Origin: Asaia bogorensis
GTDB lineage: Bacteria; Pseudomonadota; Alphaproteobacteria; Reyranellales; Reyranellaceae
NCBI GenBank assembly: GCA_945889625.1
Contig: CAMDCE010000002.1
Span: forward strand, 186,001 to 250,000
Length of the DNA stretch: 64,000 nt
Direction: 5' to 3'
Shown piece by piece: positions 7,788 through 16,740 of the stretch (positions are counted from its first letter, which is position 1; the number at the start of each line of letters is the position of its first letter). Position numbers and translations under genes: made by a program. The notes under the pieces were generated by a model. That model made no database searches, was not told where the DNA came from, and was given only the letters and a program-made list of their open reading frames with translations.

Positions 7788-7895
7788 TCATGCTGAGGAG
7801 CCGCGCGAAGTGCGGCGTCTCGAAGCATGGGCCACAGACGAAGTGCCTATTCCCATGCTTCGAGATGGCTGCTTCGCAGCCTCCTCAGCATGAGG
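7788..7895. repeat. Nested palindromic extragenic repeat, family A copy 2
   Basis: This has the same architecture as the element at 6792-6902. TCATGCTGAGGAG is on the left, GTCTCGAAGCATGGG and CCCATGCTTCGAGA are inside, and CTCCTCAGCATGAGG is on the right. The outer arms are near-perfect complements. It separates the SDR gene from the 3' end of the xanthine dehydrogenase operon. Confidence 0.8.
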
Positions 7896-7928
7896 CTGTT
7901 GTTGTTCCGGCAAGACGAGGGACGAGAC

Positions 7929-10229
7929 TTACCTTTTGAGTGTAGCGACCGCCGCGAGCACGCGCTCGGGTGTCGCCGGCGCATCGAGCCGCACTGCGGT
8001 CTTGCCATCGCCGACGGCCGAGATGGCGTCCTTCAGTGCGGTCCATACCGCCGTCGCCAGCATCAGCGGCGGCTCGCCGACCGCCTTGGAACGGAAGATC
8101 GTCGCCTCCCGCGACGGCGCGTTGTCGAGCATCTTCACGTTGAAGATCGCCGGCACGTCGCGGCTGCCCGGGATCTTGTAGGTCGAGGGACCGACGGTGC
8201 GCAGACGACCCTTCTTGTCCCACCACAATTCCTCGCAGGTGAACCAGCCCTGGCCCTGCACAAAGGCGCCTTCGATCTGGCCGAGATCGACCGCGGGATT
8301 GAGCGAAGCGCCGCAGTCCTGGACCAGGTCGGCGCGCAGCACGCGGCTTTCGCCCGTCAGCGTGTCGATCGCCACTTCGGCCGCCGCAGCCCCGAAGGAG
8401 AAATAGAAGAACGGCCGGCCCTTCATCACAGCGCCATCCCAGTGGATTTTTGGCGTCTTGTAGTAGCCGGTGGCCGACAGCGACACGCGACCCAGCCAGC
8501 AGAGCCTGGCCAGCTCGCCGAAGCTCACGACCTGGTTGCTGCCCGGCTTGGCGATGCGCACCGCGCCGTCGGTGAACTCGATCTCGCTTTGGTTCGCACT
8601 GAAGTGCTCCGCGGCGAAGGCGATCATGCGCTGCTTGATGGTGTTGGCTGCTTCATACGCCGCCCAGCCGTTCAAGTCGGAGCCGGTCGAGGCCGCCGTC
8701 GGCGAGGTGTTGGGGACTTCCGCCGTCGAGGTGGCGGAGGGCCTGATGCGGTCGATGTCGACCTTGAACACTTCGGCCACGACTTGCGCCACCTTGACGA
8801 ACAGCCCCTGCCCCATCTCGGTGCCGCCATGGTTCAGGCGAATCGAGCCGTCGGTATAGACATGCACCAGCGCGCCGGCCTGGTTCATGTGCGGCATGTT
8901 GAAGGAGATGCCGAACTTCAGCGGAAACAGAGCCAGCCCGCGCTTCAGGATCGGATTCGTCCGGTTGAAGGCGTCGATCTCGGCGCGCCGCCGCTCGAAG
9001 TCGCTGCCGCGCCTGATCTCGGCCCACAGGCGCGGCAGGTGGTTCTCCTCGAGCTTCTGGCCGTAGGGCGTTTCGTCGTTCTTGCCGCTGCCGTAGAAAT
9101 TAAGCGCACGCACCTCGTTGGCGTCGCGGCCGAGATGGCGAGCGATGCGGTCCAGGGCGTCTTCCATGACCACGACGCCCTGCGGCCCGCCGAAGCCGCG
9201 GAACGCGGTGTTCGATTGCTTGTTGGTTTTGCAGGCGTAGCCCACCGCGCGGAAATGCGGGATCCAGTAAGCATTGTCGGTGTGGGTGAGCGCTCGGGCG
9301 ATCACGCCCGGCGTGAGGTCGAGGCTCCAGCCGGCGTCGGCCGCCAGCACGGCGTCGAGCGCCAGCACGCGGCCGTCACTGTCGAAGCCCACAGTGTAGC
9401 GATACTCGAAGCCGTGCCGCTTGCCGGTGGCAATCATGTCGGTCTCGCGCGGCAGGCGGAACTTCACGGGCTTGCCGGTCTTGTGCGCCGCCAGCGCCGC
9501 AGCACCAGCGACCCACGAGGCGTTGCTCTCCTTGCCGCCGAAGCCGCCGCCCAGCCGACGCACGACCGCGGTGATGCGGTTGAAGTCGCAACCCAGCAGG
9601 CGCGCGCAGATATGCTGGACCTCCGTCGGATGCTGGGTCGAGGAGTGCACGACAATATCGCCGCCCTCGCCCGGCAGGGCGAAGGCGACCTGGCCTTCGA
9701 GATAGAAATGCTCCTGGCCGCCGACGCTGAACTCCGCCGTGAGCCTGTGCGGCGCCGCCTTCAGCGCCGCGTCGGGATCGCCGCGCAGCAGGGTCGACGG
9801 CGCCTGCACGTAGGACTTTTTTACGAGCGCCGTGTCGATGTCGAGGATGGCCTCGCTCGGTTCGATATCGATCACAGCCTTTTCGGCTGCCGCGCGCGCC
9901 GCATCGAGGGTGGTCGCTACCACCATCGCCAGCGGCTGACCCGCGAACTCGACGCGTTCGGTGGCGAACAGCGGCTCGTCCTTGCCGACGGCGGCGACGT
10001 CGTTCTTGCCCGGAATGTCGGCGGCGCCCAGCACGGCCACCACACCGGGTGCCGCGGCGGCGGCGTCGAGGTCAAGCTTGGCGATCCGGCCCGCAGCGAC
10101 GGGGCTCAGCACCAGGGCGACATGCAAGGTGCCCGGCGGCTCGGGCATGTCGTCGATATAGACGGCCTGGCCTGTGACGTGCTTCAGCGCGCTGTCGTGA
10201 CGCTGCGCGGTACCGACGCCGCCCTTCAT
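7929..10229 (-). CDS. xdhB: Xanthine dehydrogenase molybdopterin-binding subunit
   Basis: This is the 766-aa molybdenum-cofactor subunit of a xanthine-dehydrogenase-family hydroxylase, which oxidises xanthine or hypoxanthine to urate in purine breakdown. Visible family motifs are GGGFGGKES (Moco contact), NTAFRGFGGPQG (substrate Arg), TEMGQGLF, and the catalytic-glutamate motif KAVGEPPLML near the C-terminus. The length matches bacterial XdhB. The start is set at 10229, where ATG overlaps the xdhA stop by 4 bases (ATGA); a longer reading would only extend into xdhA. No xdhC maturation gene is in the window. The substrate is inferred from overall XdhB-like layout and not proven. Confidence 0.92.
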   Translation of the reverse strand: MKGGVGTAQRHDSALKHVTGQAVYIDDMPEPPGTLHVALVLSPVAAGRIAKLDLDAAAAAPGVVAVLGAADIPGKNDVAAVGKDEPLFATERVEFAGQPLAMVVATTLDAARAAAEKAVIDIEPSEAILDIDTALVKKSYVQAPSTLLRGDPDAALKAAPHRLTAEFSVGGQEHFYLEGQVAFALPGEGGDIVVHSSTQHPTEVQHICARLLGCDFNRITAVVRRLGGGFGGKESNASWVAGAAALAAHKTGKPVKFRLPRETDMIATGKRHGFEYRYTVGFDSDGRVLALDAVLAADAGWSLDLTPGVIARALTHTDNAYWIPHFRAVGYACKTNKQSNTAFRGFGGPQGVVVMEDALDRIARHLGRDANEVRALNFYGSGKNDETPYGQKLEENHLPRLWAEIRRGSDFERRRAEIDAFNRTNPILKRGLALFPLKFGISFNMPHMNQAGALVHVYTDGSIRLNHGGTEMGQGLFVKVAQVVAEVFKVDIDRIRPSATSTAEVPNTSPTAASTGSDLNGWAAYEAANTIKQRMIAFAAEHFSANQSEIEFTDGAVRIAKPGSNQVVSFGELARLCWLGRVSLSATGYYKTPKIHWDGAVMKGRPFFYFSFGAAAAEVAIDTLTGESRVLRADLVQDCGASLNPAVDLGQIEGAFVQGQGWFTCEELWWDKKGRLRTVGPSTYKIPGSRDVPAIFNVKMLDNAPSREATIFRSKAVGEPPLMLATAVWTALKDAISAVGDGKTAVRLDAPATPERVLAAVATLKR

Positions 10230-11623
10230 AGCGCCTCGACCTCGACGGCGCGCTGGGGCTCGGCGATGCGCCAATAAAGGCGGCGTAGCAGGTTGGCCGC
10301 CGCCGTCAGGCGATAGGACGCCGAGCCGCGCCAGTCATCGATCGGCTGGAAGTCGGCGGCCATTGCGTGCGCAGCCGCTTCGAACGTCTCAAATGCAAGA
10401 GGCTGGCCCTGCAATGCCTTCTCGATCGCGGCCGGACGCTTGGGCGTCGCCGCCATGCCGCCGAAGCCGATGCGCACGTCCTCGATCTTGCCGTCCTTGA
10501 TGCGCAGGCGATAGCCCGCTGCCACGGTCGAAATGTCCTGGTCGCGGCGCTTGCTCACCTTGTCGCAGAAGAAGATCTCGCCCGGCCACAGCTTGGGCAT
10601 CGACAGGCTCTCGATCACCTCATCCGCGCCCAACGCCGTCTTGCGGTAGCCAAGGAAGAAATCTTCGAGCGGCAACTCGCGCACGCCGCGCGTCGAGACG
10701 AGTTTCAACTTCGCTTCCAGAGCCAGCAGCACTGGCGGCATGTCGCCGATCGGCGAGGCCGTGCCGATGTTGCCGCCGATCGTACCCAGGCTGCGGATCT
10801 GCCGCGAACCCAGCCGCGCGAGGTAGGTCCTGAGCGCCGGATAGGCTGCGATCAAGACCGGCATCGCGTCGGCATAGGTCACTGCGGCGCCGATGGTGAT
10901 CTGTTCCTTGTCCTCGGCTATCGCCGTAAGCTCCGGCACATGGGCCACATGAATGACCGACCCGGGCGGCTTGCGCGACCGGCTGGCCAGGAGGCCGAGA
11001 TCGGTGGCACCGGCCAGCAGCAGGGCGCCGCGACGATCGGCGCGCAGCTTCAGGAGCTCGCCGAGTGTACGCGGCGTGAAGAAGGCGCCTTCGAAGACGG
11101 CAGATTCCTTGCGCAACGGCGGCGCTGTGGCGGGCTCGACGGCGAGACCCGCTATCCGGGTCATGGCCTCGACGATCGGCCGGTAGCCGGTGCAGCGGCA
11201 GAGGTTGCCCGCCAGCGCATCATGGATAGTCTCGAGGCCGGCTTTTTCGCCGCCGGCGGCGAAAGCATAGGCCGACATGACGAAGCCCGGCGTGCAGAAG
11301 CCGCATTGCGTGGCGTCGGCTTCGGCCATCGCGGTCTGCACGGGATGCGGCGTGCCATCCCTAGCGAGCAACCCTTCGACCGTGCGCACCGACTGGCCGT
11401 CGATCTGGCCCAACAGCGCGATGCACGAATTGGCCGCTTCGCGCCGTCCATCGCCGCGTTCGAGCACGACCGTGCAGGCGCCGCAATCGCCCTCGGCGCA
11501 GCCTTCCTTGGTGCCTTTCAGCCCGCGATGATCGCGCAGCCAGTCGAGCAGCGTCGTCATCGGCGAGATGCCCAACAGCTCGACCGGCTGGTCGTTGAGC
11601 GAGAAACGTATGCGATCCGCCAT
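10226..11623 (-). CDS. xdhA: Xanthine dehydrogenase FAD / 2Fe-2S subunit
   Basis: This is a 465-aa small subunit combining electron-transfer domains. A plant-type 2Fe-2S ferredoxin domain (C42, C47, C50, C67) is followed by a helical 2Fe-2S domain (C107, C110, C142, C144 in QCGFCTPGF and LCRCTGYRP). A C-terminal FAD-binding domain follows with LLAGATDLGLLASRS and IGGNIGTASPIGD. This three-part arrangement is diagnostic of XdhA in the two-subunit bacterial enzyme. ATG 11623 is chosen because the preceding 17 codons of the open frame are not family-like. It is translationally coupled to xdhB. Electrons from the Mo centre pass through it to NAD+. Confidence 0.92.
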   Translation of the reverse strand: MADRIRFSLNDQPVELLGISPMTTLLDWLRDHRGLKGTKEGCAEGDCGACTVVLERGDGRREAANSCIALLGQIDGQSVRTVEGLLARDGTPHPVQTAMAEADATQCGFCTPGFVMSAYAFAAGGEKAGLETIHDALAGNLCRCTGYRPIVEAMTRIAGLAVEPATAPPLRKESAVFEGAFFTPRTLGELLKLRADRRGALLLAGATDLGLLASRSRKPPGSVIHVAHVPELTAIAEDKEQITIGAAVTYADAMPVLIAAYPALRTYLARLGSRQIRSLGTIGGNIGTASPIGDMPPVLLALEAKLKLVSTRGVRELPLEDFFLGYRKTALGADEVIESLSMPKLWPGEIFFCDKVSKRRDQDISTVAAGYRLRIKDGKIEDVRIGFGGMAATPKRPAAIEKALQGQPLAFETFEAAAHAMAADFQPIDDWRGSASYRLTAAANLLRRLYWRIAEPQRAVEVEAL

Positions 11624-11725
11624 GCGAGCAGGATAGGGACGTTGAAGTGAGGCGCAACCCATGATGCACTCCACGATGCACTCGGCGTACCAACTCGCTC
11701 GGCCATCAACAGAAAGAGTCTAGCA

Positions 11726-12625
11726 ATGGATCCCTATCGCTACGGCTATTCGCCGGTCGTCGAGCGGCCGAAGCTCTCCTGGCCGAACGGCGCCCGGGTC
11801 GCGGTGTGGCTCTGCCCCAACATCGAGCATTACGAGTACGTTCCGGCCGAGGTGCGGGTGCGCAACCCGTGGCCGCGCATGCCGCATCCCGACGTGCTGG
11901 GCTACGGCGGCCGCGACTACGGCAACCGGGTCGGCCTGTGGCGCATGTTCGAGGTCATGGACAAGCACAATGTGCGCTGCACCGTGTCGTTGTCGATGTC
12001 GGTGATCGAGATGTATCCCGAGATCCTCGAGGCCATGGAAGCGCGGCGCTGGGAATATATGAGCCACGGCTATCTCAACACGCGCTACCACTGGGGCTAT
12101 TCGCCGGAGGAGGAGCGCGAGGTCATCGAGCACAGCAAGGCCACGCACCTCCGACTCACCGGCCGCAGGCTGCGCGGCTGGTTCTCGCCGGCCGTCTCCA
12201 ACACCCTGAACACGCCCGACCTCGTGAAGCAGGCGGGCCTCGACTACATGTGCGACTTCTATCACGACGACCAGCCGACGCCGCTTGCCACCAAGCACGG
12301 CACCCTGATGCACATCCCCTACACGATGGATCTCAACGATGCGCTGATCTACCGCCAGCCGGTCGAGGCCGAGGAATTCACCCAGATGATCATCGACCAT
12401 TTCGACACGGTCTATCGCGAGGGCACGGAAAACGGCCGGGTGATGTGCATTGCGCTGCACCCCTACATGATGGGCGCCCCTCATCGGCTGAAGCATCTCG
12501 ACCGGGCGCTGAGCTACATCCGCAAGCACAAGGATGCCTGGATCTGCACCGCCGAGGAGATCCTCGACTGGTACACCGCCAACGGGCTCAAGGCCTACCA
12601 GCAGCATCTCGGCAAGGAGGCGTGA
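11726..12625 (+). CDS. PuuE-like polysaccharide-deacetylase-family hydrolase
   Basis: This is a 299-aa protein of the carbohydrate esterase 4 / polysaccharide deacetylase superfamily. It belongs to the cytoplasmic group that includes allantoinase PuuE, with YGNRVGLWRMFEVMDKHNVRCTVSLS and the metal-region MSHGYLNTRYHWGYS. No signal peptide is present, which argues against cell-wall work. It is divergent from xanthine dehydrogenase, so a role in purine/ureide or other cyclic-amide catabolism is a contextual inference. The second homologue starts 1 base after its stop, so the pair is an operon. The actual substrate is unknown. Confidence 0.8.
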   Translation: MDPYRYGYSPVVERPKLSWPNGARVAVWLCPNIEHYEYVPAEVRVRNPWPRMPHPDVLGYGGRDYGNRVGLWRMFEVMDKHNVRCTVSLSMSVIEMYPEILEAMEARRWEYMSHGYLNTRYHWGYSPEEEREVIEHSKATHLRLTGRRLRGWFSPAVSNTLNTPDLVKQAGLDYMCDFYHDDQPTPLATKHGTLMHIPYTMDLNDALIYRQPVEAEEFTQMIIDHFDTVYREGTENGRVMCIALHPYMMGAPHRLKHLDRALSYIRKHKDAWICTAEEILDWYTANGLKAYQQHLGKEA

Positions 12626-12626
12626 G

Positions 12627-13559
12627 ATGAGCACCCCTCCCTCCTCCGTTCCCAAGAATCCGCCGCCGCTCAAGCCGGGCATGGATCATGCCCTGTACGA
12701 CTACGTGCCGTACCCCAAGCGGCCGCGGCTGGCCTGGCCGAAGAACGCGCGCATCGCCTCCTGCGTCGTGCTGCACCTCGAATACTGGGAGCTGATGCCA
12801 GCCGACGACAGCTACCGCGACCCCCGCTTCGTGGGCGAGCTCGGCAGCTACAGGCCCGACTACCGCATCTGGACGCAGCGCGAGTACGGCAACCGCACCG
12901 GCATCTTCCGCGTGCTCGACGTGCTCGACCGTTACCAGGTCAAGGCGGGCGTCGCGGTCAACGCGCTGGCCGCCGAGCGCTATCCCTACCTCATCGAGCA
13001 GTTCAAGAAGCGCCACTACGAGTTCATCGCCCACGGCCATTCGGCCAACCGCATGATCACCTCGAAGATGACCGAGGCCGAGGAGAAGGCCGAGATCGCG
13101 AGTTCCATCGCCGCGATCGAGAAAGCCGCCGGCGTGCGGCCGACTGGCTGGCTTGGCCAGGATTTCGGCGAGAGCCCGCGCACGCCGCAGCTCCTGGCCG
13201 ATGCCGGGCTCGACTACGTGCTCGACTGGCCGAACGACGACCAGCCCTACCCGATGAAGACCGCCGGCCGGAAGTTCGTCTCCATGCCCAACCAGCCGGA
13301 ATGGGACGACGTCCAGCAGCTATGGCTGAGACGCATCAACACCACACGCTATCCCGACCTGGTGGGCGAGGCCTTCGAGCTGCTGCACGAGGAGGGCGGC
13401 CAGGTGTTCAACCTGTCGGTCCATCCCTGGCTGATGGGCATGGCCCATCGCATCAAATATCTCGACGAGGCACTGCGCCGGATCGACCGCTTCAGCAACG
13501 TCTGGCACGCCACGCCGGGCGAGATCGCGGCGTACTACGCCAAGACGATGATGGGCTGA
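12627..13559 (+). CDS. Second PuuE-like polysaccharide-deacetylase-family hydrolase
   Basis: This is a 310-aa paralogue of the preceding gene, with the same YGNRTGIFRVLDVLDRYQV core, FIAHGHSANRMI metal region and C-terminal LSVHPWLMGMAHRIKYLDEAL. It adds a proline-rich N-terminal extension (about residues 1-20). The start at 12627 has an AAGGAGG ribosome site located inside the end of the previous gene. The two homologues may form a heteromer, or act on consecutive or alternative substrates. It converges with the flavoprotein gene 2 bases downstream. Confidence 0.8.
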   Translation: MSTPPSSVPKNPPPLKPGMDHALYDYVPYPKRPRLAWPKNARIASCVVLHLEYWELMPADDSYRDPRFVGELGSYRPDYRIWTQREYGNRTGIFRVLDVLDRYQVKAGVAVNALAAERYPYLIEQFKKRHYEFIAHGHSANRMITSKMTEAEEKAEIASSIAAIEKAAGVRPTGWLGQDFGESPRTPQLLADAGLDYVLDWPNDDQPYPMKTAGRKFVSMPNQPEWDDVQQLWLRRINTTRYPDLVGEAFELLHEEGGQVFNLSVHPWLMGMAHRIKYLDEALRRIDRFSNVWHATPGEIAAYYAKTMMG

Positions 13560-13561
13560 GA

Positions 13562-14713
13562 TTAGGCGGCCTCGCCCGCCGCCCAGCCGGACGACCACGC
13601 CCACTGAAAATTGAAGCCGCCCAGCCAGCCCGTGACGTCGACGGCTTCGCCGATCACAAAGAGGCCGGGCACCTTCCTGGCTTCCATGGTCTTCGACGAC
13701 AGCCCGTCGGTGTCGACGCCGCCCACAGTCACCTCGGCCTTGGCGAAGCCTTCAGTGCCGGTTGGCGTCACGCGCCAGGACTTGAGCGTCGCGGCAAGGG
13801 TCTCGAGATCCTTGTCGCGCCGGTCGCCGATCACGCCTTCGTCGACCAGCACGTGAGCAAGGCGTTGCGGCATCACTTCAGCCAGGACCGTACGCAGCTC
13901 GGCCTTGGGTCGCGCATGCTTGCGCTCCTTGAGGAACGATACAGCCTCCCGATCGGGCAGCAGGTCGACCGCGATCTCCTGGCCGGCGCGCCAGTAGGAT
14001 GAAATCTGCAGGATCGCCGGACCCGACAGGCCGCGGTGGGTGAACAGCATGGCCTCGCGGAATTTGGTGCGGCCGAGGCTTGCCGCCACGTCGAGCGACA
14101 CACCGCTGAGATCCGGCACCCTCGCGGTGAGAGGCACGAGCCCCGGCCGCGTCTCGACGATCCTGAGACCGAAGCGGCGGGCGGCGTCATGGGCAAACCC
14201 GGTCGCGCCCATCTTGGGAATGGAGAGGCCGCCGGTCGCCAGCACCACCGACTGCGAAGCGAACTCGCCGTGAGCGGTTTTCACCGTGAAGCCGTCGGAT
14301 TTCTCGATCGATGAGATCCTGTGCGCGACTCTGACGTCGACGCCGACGGCGGCGGCTTCGGCCAGCAGCATGGCCACGATCTGGCGCGCCGAGCCGTCGC
14401 AGAACAACTGGCCCAGCGTCTTTTCGTGCCAGGCGATGCGGTGCTTATCCACCAGCGCGATGAAATCGTGCTGGGTGTAGCGCGCCAGCGCCGACTTGGC
14501 GAAATGCGGATTGGCCGACAGGAACGCATCGGGGCGGCTCAAGCGGTTGGTGAAGTTGCAGCGCCCGCCGCCCGAGATCAGGATTTTCTTGCCGACCTTG
14601 CCCTCGTGCTCCAGCACCAGCACCCGTCGCCCACGCTGGCCGGCGCGGATGGCGCACATCAGTCCGGCGGCGCCGGCGCCGGCAACGACCACATCGAAGC
14701 GCTGGCGGTTCAC
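13562..14713 (-). CDS. BaiN/RdsA-type NAD(P)/FAD-dependent oxidoreductase (HI0933 family)
   Basis: This is a 383-aa flavoprotein of the HI0933/YhiN family. It begins with the FAD dinucleotide motif VVVAGAGAAGLMCAIRAG, followed by the family signature GKKILISGGGRCNFTNR near residue 40-57. The second FAD contact is VLATGGLSIPKMGATG, and the C-terminus GWLGGFNFQWAWSSGWAAG closes the FAD site. Members are annotated as aminoacetone oxidase-like or as flavin reductases, and most are uncharacterised. The start is GTG 14713, overlapping the crcB stop by 4 bases (GTGA), so it is coupled to crcB. The upstream extension of the frame lies in crcB and is not real. Confidence 0.88.
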   Translation of the reverse strand: MNRQRFDVVVAGAGAAGLMCAIRAGQRGRRVLVLEHEGKVGKKILISGGGRCNFTNRLSRPDAFLSANPHFAKSALARYTQHDFIALVDKHRIAWHEKTLGQLFCDGSARQIVAMLLAEAAAVGVDVRVAHRISSIEKSDGFTVKTAHGEFASQSVVLATGGLSIPKMGATGFAHDAARRFGLRIVETRPGLVPLTARVPDLSGVSLDVAASLGRTKFREAMLFTHRGLSGPAILQISSYWRAGQEIAVDLLPDREAVSFLKERKHARPKAELRTVLAEVMPQRLAHVLVDEGVIGDRRDKDLETLAATLKSWRVTPTGTEGFAKAEVTVGGVDTDGLSSKTMEARKVPGLFVIGEAVDVTGWLGGFNFQWAWSSGWAAGEAA

Positions 14714-15090
14714 GCCAGGGCCGTCCTCATGATCCAGAGGCCGAGCAGGAGTCCGGCAATGGCGCCCGCCACCGAGCCGCCGACATAGAGCGCAGCCTGC
14801 AGGTGCTGGTGGCGCTCCCACAGCAGCACGGCGTCGAGCGAGAAGGCCGAGAAGGTGGTGAAGCCGCCCAGGATGCCGGTGGCGAGAAACAGCCGCGTGT
14901 GTCCCGCCGCGCCGCCCTTCATAGTGAACCAACCGGCGACCAGCCCCATCGCCAGCGATCCCACGACGTTGATAATCAGCGTGTAGGAGGGAAAGCCCGT
15001 GCCCAACAGCCGCCCCACCCAGATGTTCGTGCCGTGGCGCATCGCGCCGCCGATGCCCGCGCCGATAAAGACGAGCAGATAGCTCTGCAT
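14710..15090 (-). CDS. crcB: Fluoride channel CrcB/Fluc
   Basis: This is a 126-aa dual-topology fluoride exporter of the inner membrane. Four hydrophobic segments are visible, with the family motifs GAGIGGAMRHGTNIW (first helix) and GILGGFTTFSAFSLDAVLL (third helix, carrying the phenylalanine track). The ATG at 15090 has AGAAGGGGTG upstream. I looked for a crcB fluoride riboswitch in the 47 bases before the gene; the space is too short to hold one. It is translationally coupled to the downstream flavoprotein. Confidence 0.93.
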   Translation of the reverse strand: MQSYLLVFIGAGIGGAMRHGTNIWVGRLLGTGFPSYTLIINVVGSLAMGLVAGWFTMKGGAAGHTRLFLATGILGGFTTFSAFSLDAVLLWERHQHLQAALYVGGSVAGAIAGLLLGLWIMRTALA

Positions 15091-15137
15091 GTCACCCCTT
15101 CTCCTGCTCGTGTTTAGTCGGTTGCCATATTGCGGGA

Positions 15138-15971
15138 TCAATCCGGGAAGGTGAAATCCTGACCGCCGGACTGGATGCCGACTTTTTCGAACCAGTCCGG
15201 TCCGAGCAGGCTGGTGGTGAGCTCGAGGCACTTCAGGCTGGCCACCGGCTTGCCGGCACGCTCGACGACCAGGCCTTCCTTGGTCCGCTTTTCGCCCTTG
15301 GGCCCCCAATTGCCGATGCCGCTATAGACCGTGTAGGTGGCGTCCGCCCGGGCAAAACGCAGCCACGTGCCACCGCCGCCGGAGAACGACAGGACCTCGC
15401 CGGTCGCGGCCTTCGCCGGCGCGACGTGGCCTTCGGGCAGCGTGATCTCGAGCGGCTCATTCGAGTCGTGCTTGCCGAAGCGATATTGCAGATAGCCCTT
15501 GTTGAGGCCGGCGTCCCTGGAAGCGCAGACCGAGACCGTCCGGGTGCCGGTGCGGCAGGAAAATACGACGACCTCGGCGGGCGTGCAGAACGACGGCTGA
15601 GGTACCGGCACCCGGATGGTCGCAATCTCGCGAGCGGCGCTCACCAGCGCAACGACGCGCGTCTTCTTGCAATTGACGTCGCCGGCGCACTCGTCGGATA
15701 TCACTCTTCCGAGCTCGTAAGTGAGCACCACGCGCTTTCCGACCAGTGCGGGCTTTTCGCAAATCTCGAAGGTCGCCATCTCCTCGAACACCGCACCGCG
15801 TTCGTCCTTGAGCGTGAGATAGCAGGCAACGTCGCCGATGTTCATCGCGACGATCGTGCCGGAGGTCCGCTTGGCGACATCGCCGATCTTGATCGTGCCG
15901 CTGTCCTGCGCCGCGGCCGGCAGGACGCCGCCGATCAGCGCCGCCATCAGGATAACCGTCAGGGTTCTCAT
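15138..15971 (-). CDS. Secreted cysteine-containing protein, function unknown
   Basis: This is a 277-aa protein with a clear signal peptide (MRTLTVILMAALIGGVLPAA then AQD). The mature part has several cysteines, some in CKK/CAS contexts, and falls into two halves. The N-terminal half (about 22-130) looks like a small beta domain; the C-terminal half (about 140-277) contains FSCRTGTRTVSVCAS and a region ending LTTSLLGPDWFEKVGI. The ATG overlaps the stop of the upstream SDR by 4 bases. Periplasmic location is inferred, and I do not recognise a family with a known activity. Confidence 0.7.
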   Translation of the reverse strand: MRTLTVILMAALIGGVLPAAAQDSGTIKIGDVAKRTSGTIVAMNIGDVACYLTLKDERGAVFEEMATFEICEKPALVGKRVVLTYELGRVISDECAGDVNCKKTRVVALVSAAREIATIRVPVPQPSFCTPAEVVVFSCRTGTRTVSVCASRDAGLNKGYLQYRFGKHDSNEPLEITLPEGHVAPAKAATGEVLSFSGGGGTWLRFARADATYTVYSGIGNWGPKGEKRTKEGLVVERAGKPVASLKCLELTTSLLGPDWFEKVGIQSGGQDFTFPD

Positions 15972-16714
15972 GTCAGGAACTCGCCGCCGTTCACATGGAT
16001 GGTCTGGCCGGTGATGAAGGTGCCTTCGGGGCCGACCAGCAGGCGCACCATGGCGGCGATCTCCTCGACCGTACCGAAGCGCTTGAGTGGGATCGGCCGG
16101 TCCCCCGCCGGCCGCGGTCCCGCCGAGGCGGCGCGCGCCGTGTCGATGGCGCCGGGCGACAGCGCGTTGCAGGTGATCTTGTGCGGCGCCAGCTCGACCG
16201 CCAGCGCGCGCACCAGGCCTTCGAGGCCGGACTTCGAGGCCGAGACGTGGCAGCGGTTGGGCGTGCCGACATGCGTGGAGACACCGGACAGGGCGACGAA
16301 GGCGCCGCCGCCGCGCGCCACCATCTGCGGCACGACCGCCCTGGCCAGCAGGAATGCGCCGTCGAGCGCCACCGACAGGATCTCGCGCCATTCCTCGAAC
16401 GACATGTCGAGGAACGAGGTCTGGCGGCGAAGACCCGCGTTGCTCACCAGAATGTCGACGCCGCCGAATTTCTGCGCGGCCTCGGCCGCCAGGCGTGGCG
16501 CGACGGCAGGGTCGGAAACGTCGCCCATCGCCGCCAGGGCCTTGCCGCCGGCCGCCTCGATCTCGCCAACGACAGCGTCGACCGCCGCCTTATCCTTGCG
16601 GCCGTTGACGACGATGGCCGCGCCGTCGCGCGCCAGGGTGAGCGCGATCATGCGGCCGATATTCTTGCCGGCGCCGGTGACCAGCGCGACTTTGCCTTGC
16701 AGGGGAAGCGACAT
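15968..16714 (-). CDS. SDR family oxidoreductase lacking the catalytic tyrosine
   Basis: This is a 248-aa short-chain dehydrogenase/reductase homologue. It has a cofactor motif TGAGKNIG (residues about 14-21), NAG, and a C-terminal GPEGTFITGQTIHVNGGEF typical of FabG-like proteins. The active-site segment reads NRCHVSASK: the Lys of YxxxK is present, but the Tyr position is Val, with a His next to it. The Ser (VALSGVS) is present. It is therefore either a pseudo-enzyme or uses another acid. The ribosome site is moderate. It is translationally coupled to the secreted protein downstream, which is an odd pairing of a cytoplasmic with a periplasmic product. Confidence 0.85.
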   Translation of the reverse strand: MSLPLQGKVALVTGAGKNIGRMIALTLARDGAAIVVNGRKDKAAVDAVVGEIEAAGGKALAAMGDVSDPAVAPRLAAEAAQKFGGVDILVSNAGLRRQTSFLDMSFEEWREILSVALDGAFLLARAVVPQMVARGGGAFVALSGVSTHVGTPNRCHVSASKSGLEGLVRALAVELAPHKITCNALSPGAIDTARAASAGPRPAGDRPIPLKRFGTVEEIAAMVRLLVGPEGTFITGQTIHVNGGEFLT

Positions 16715-16740
16715 GAGATCTCCAAATCGGGCGGGCGACC

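Noticed and set aside
6792..7895. Paired palindromes around the SDR gene considered as insertion-sequence ends
   Set aside because: No transposase and no target duplication; a third copy elsewhere shows it is an extragenic palindromic repeat family.
14954..15137. Possible fluoride riboswitch at crcB
   Set aside because: Only 47 bases separate crcB from the upstream gene and no characteristic fold is visible.
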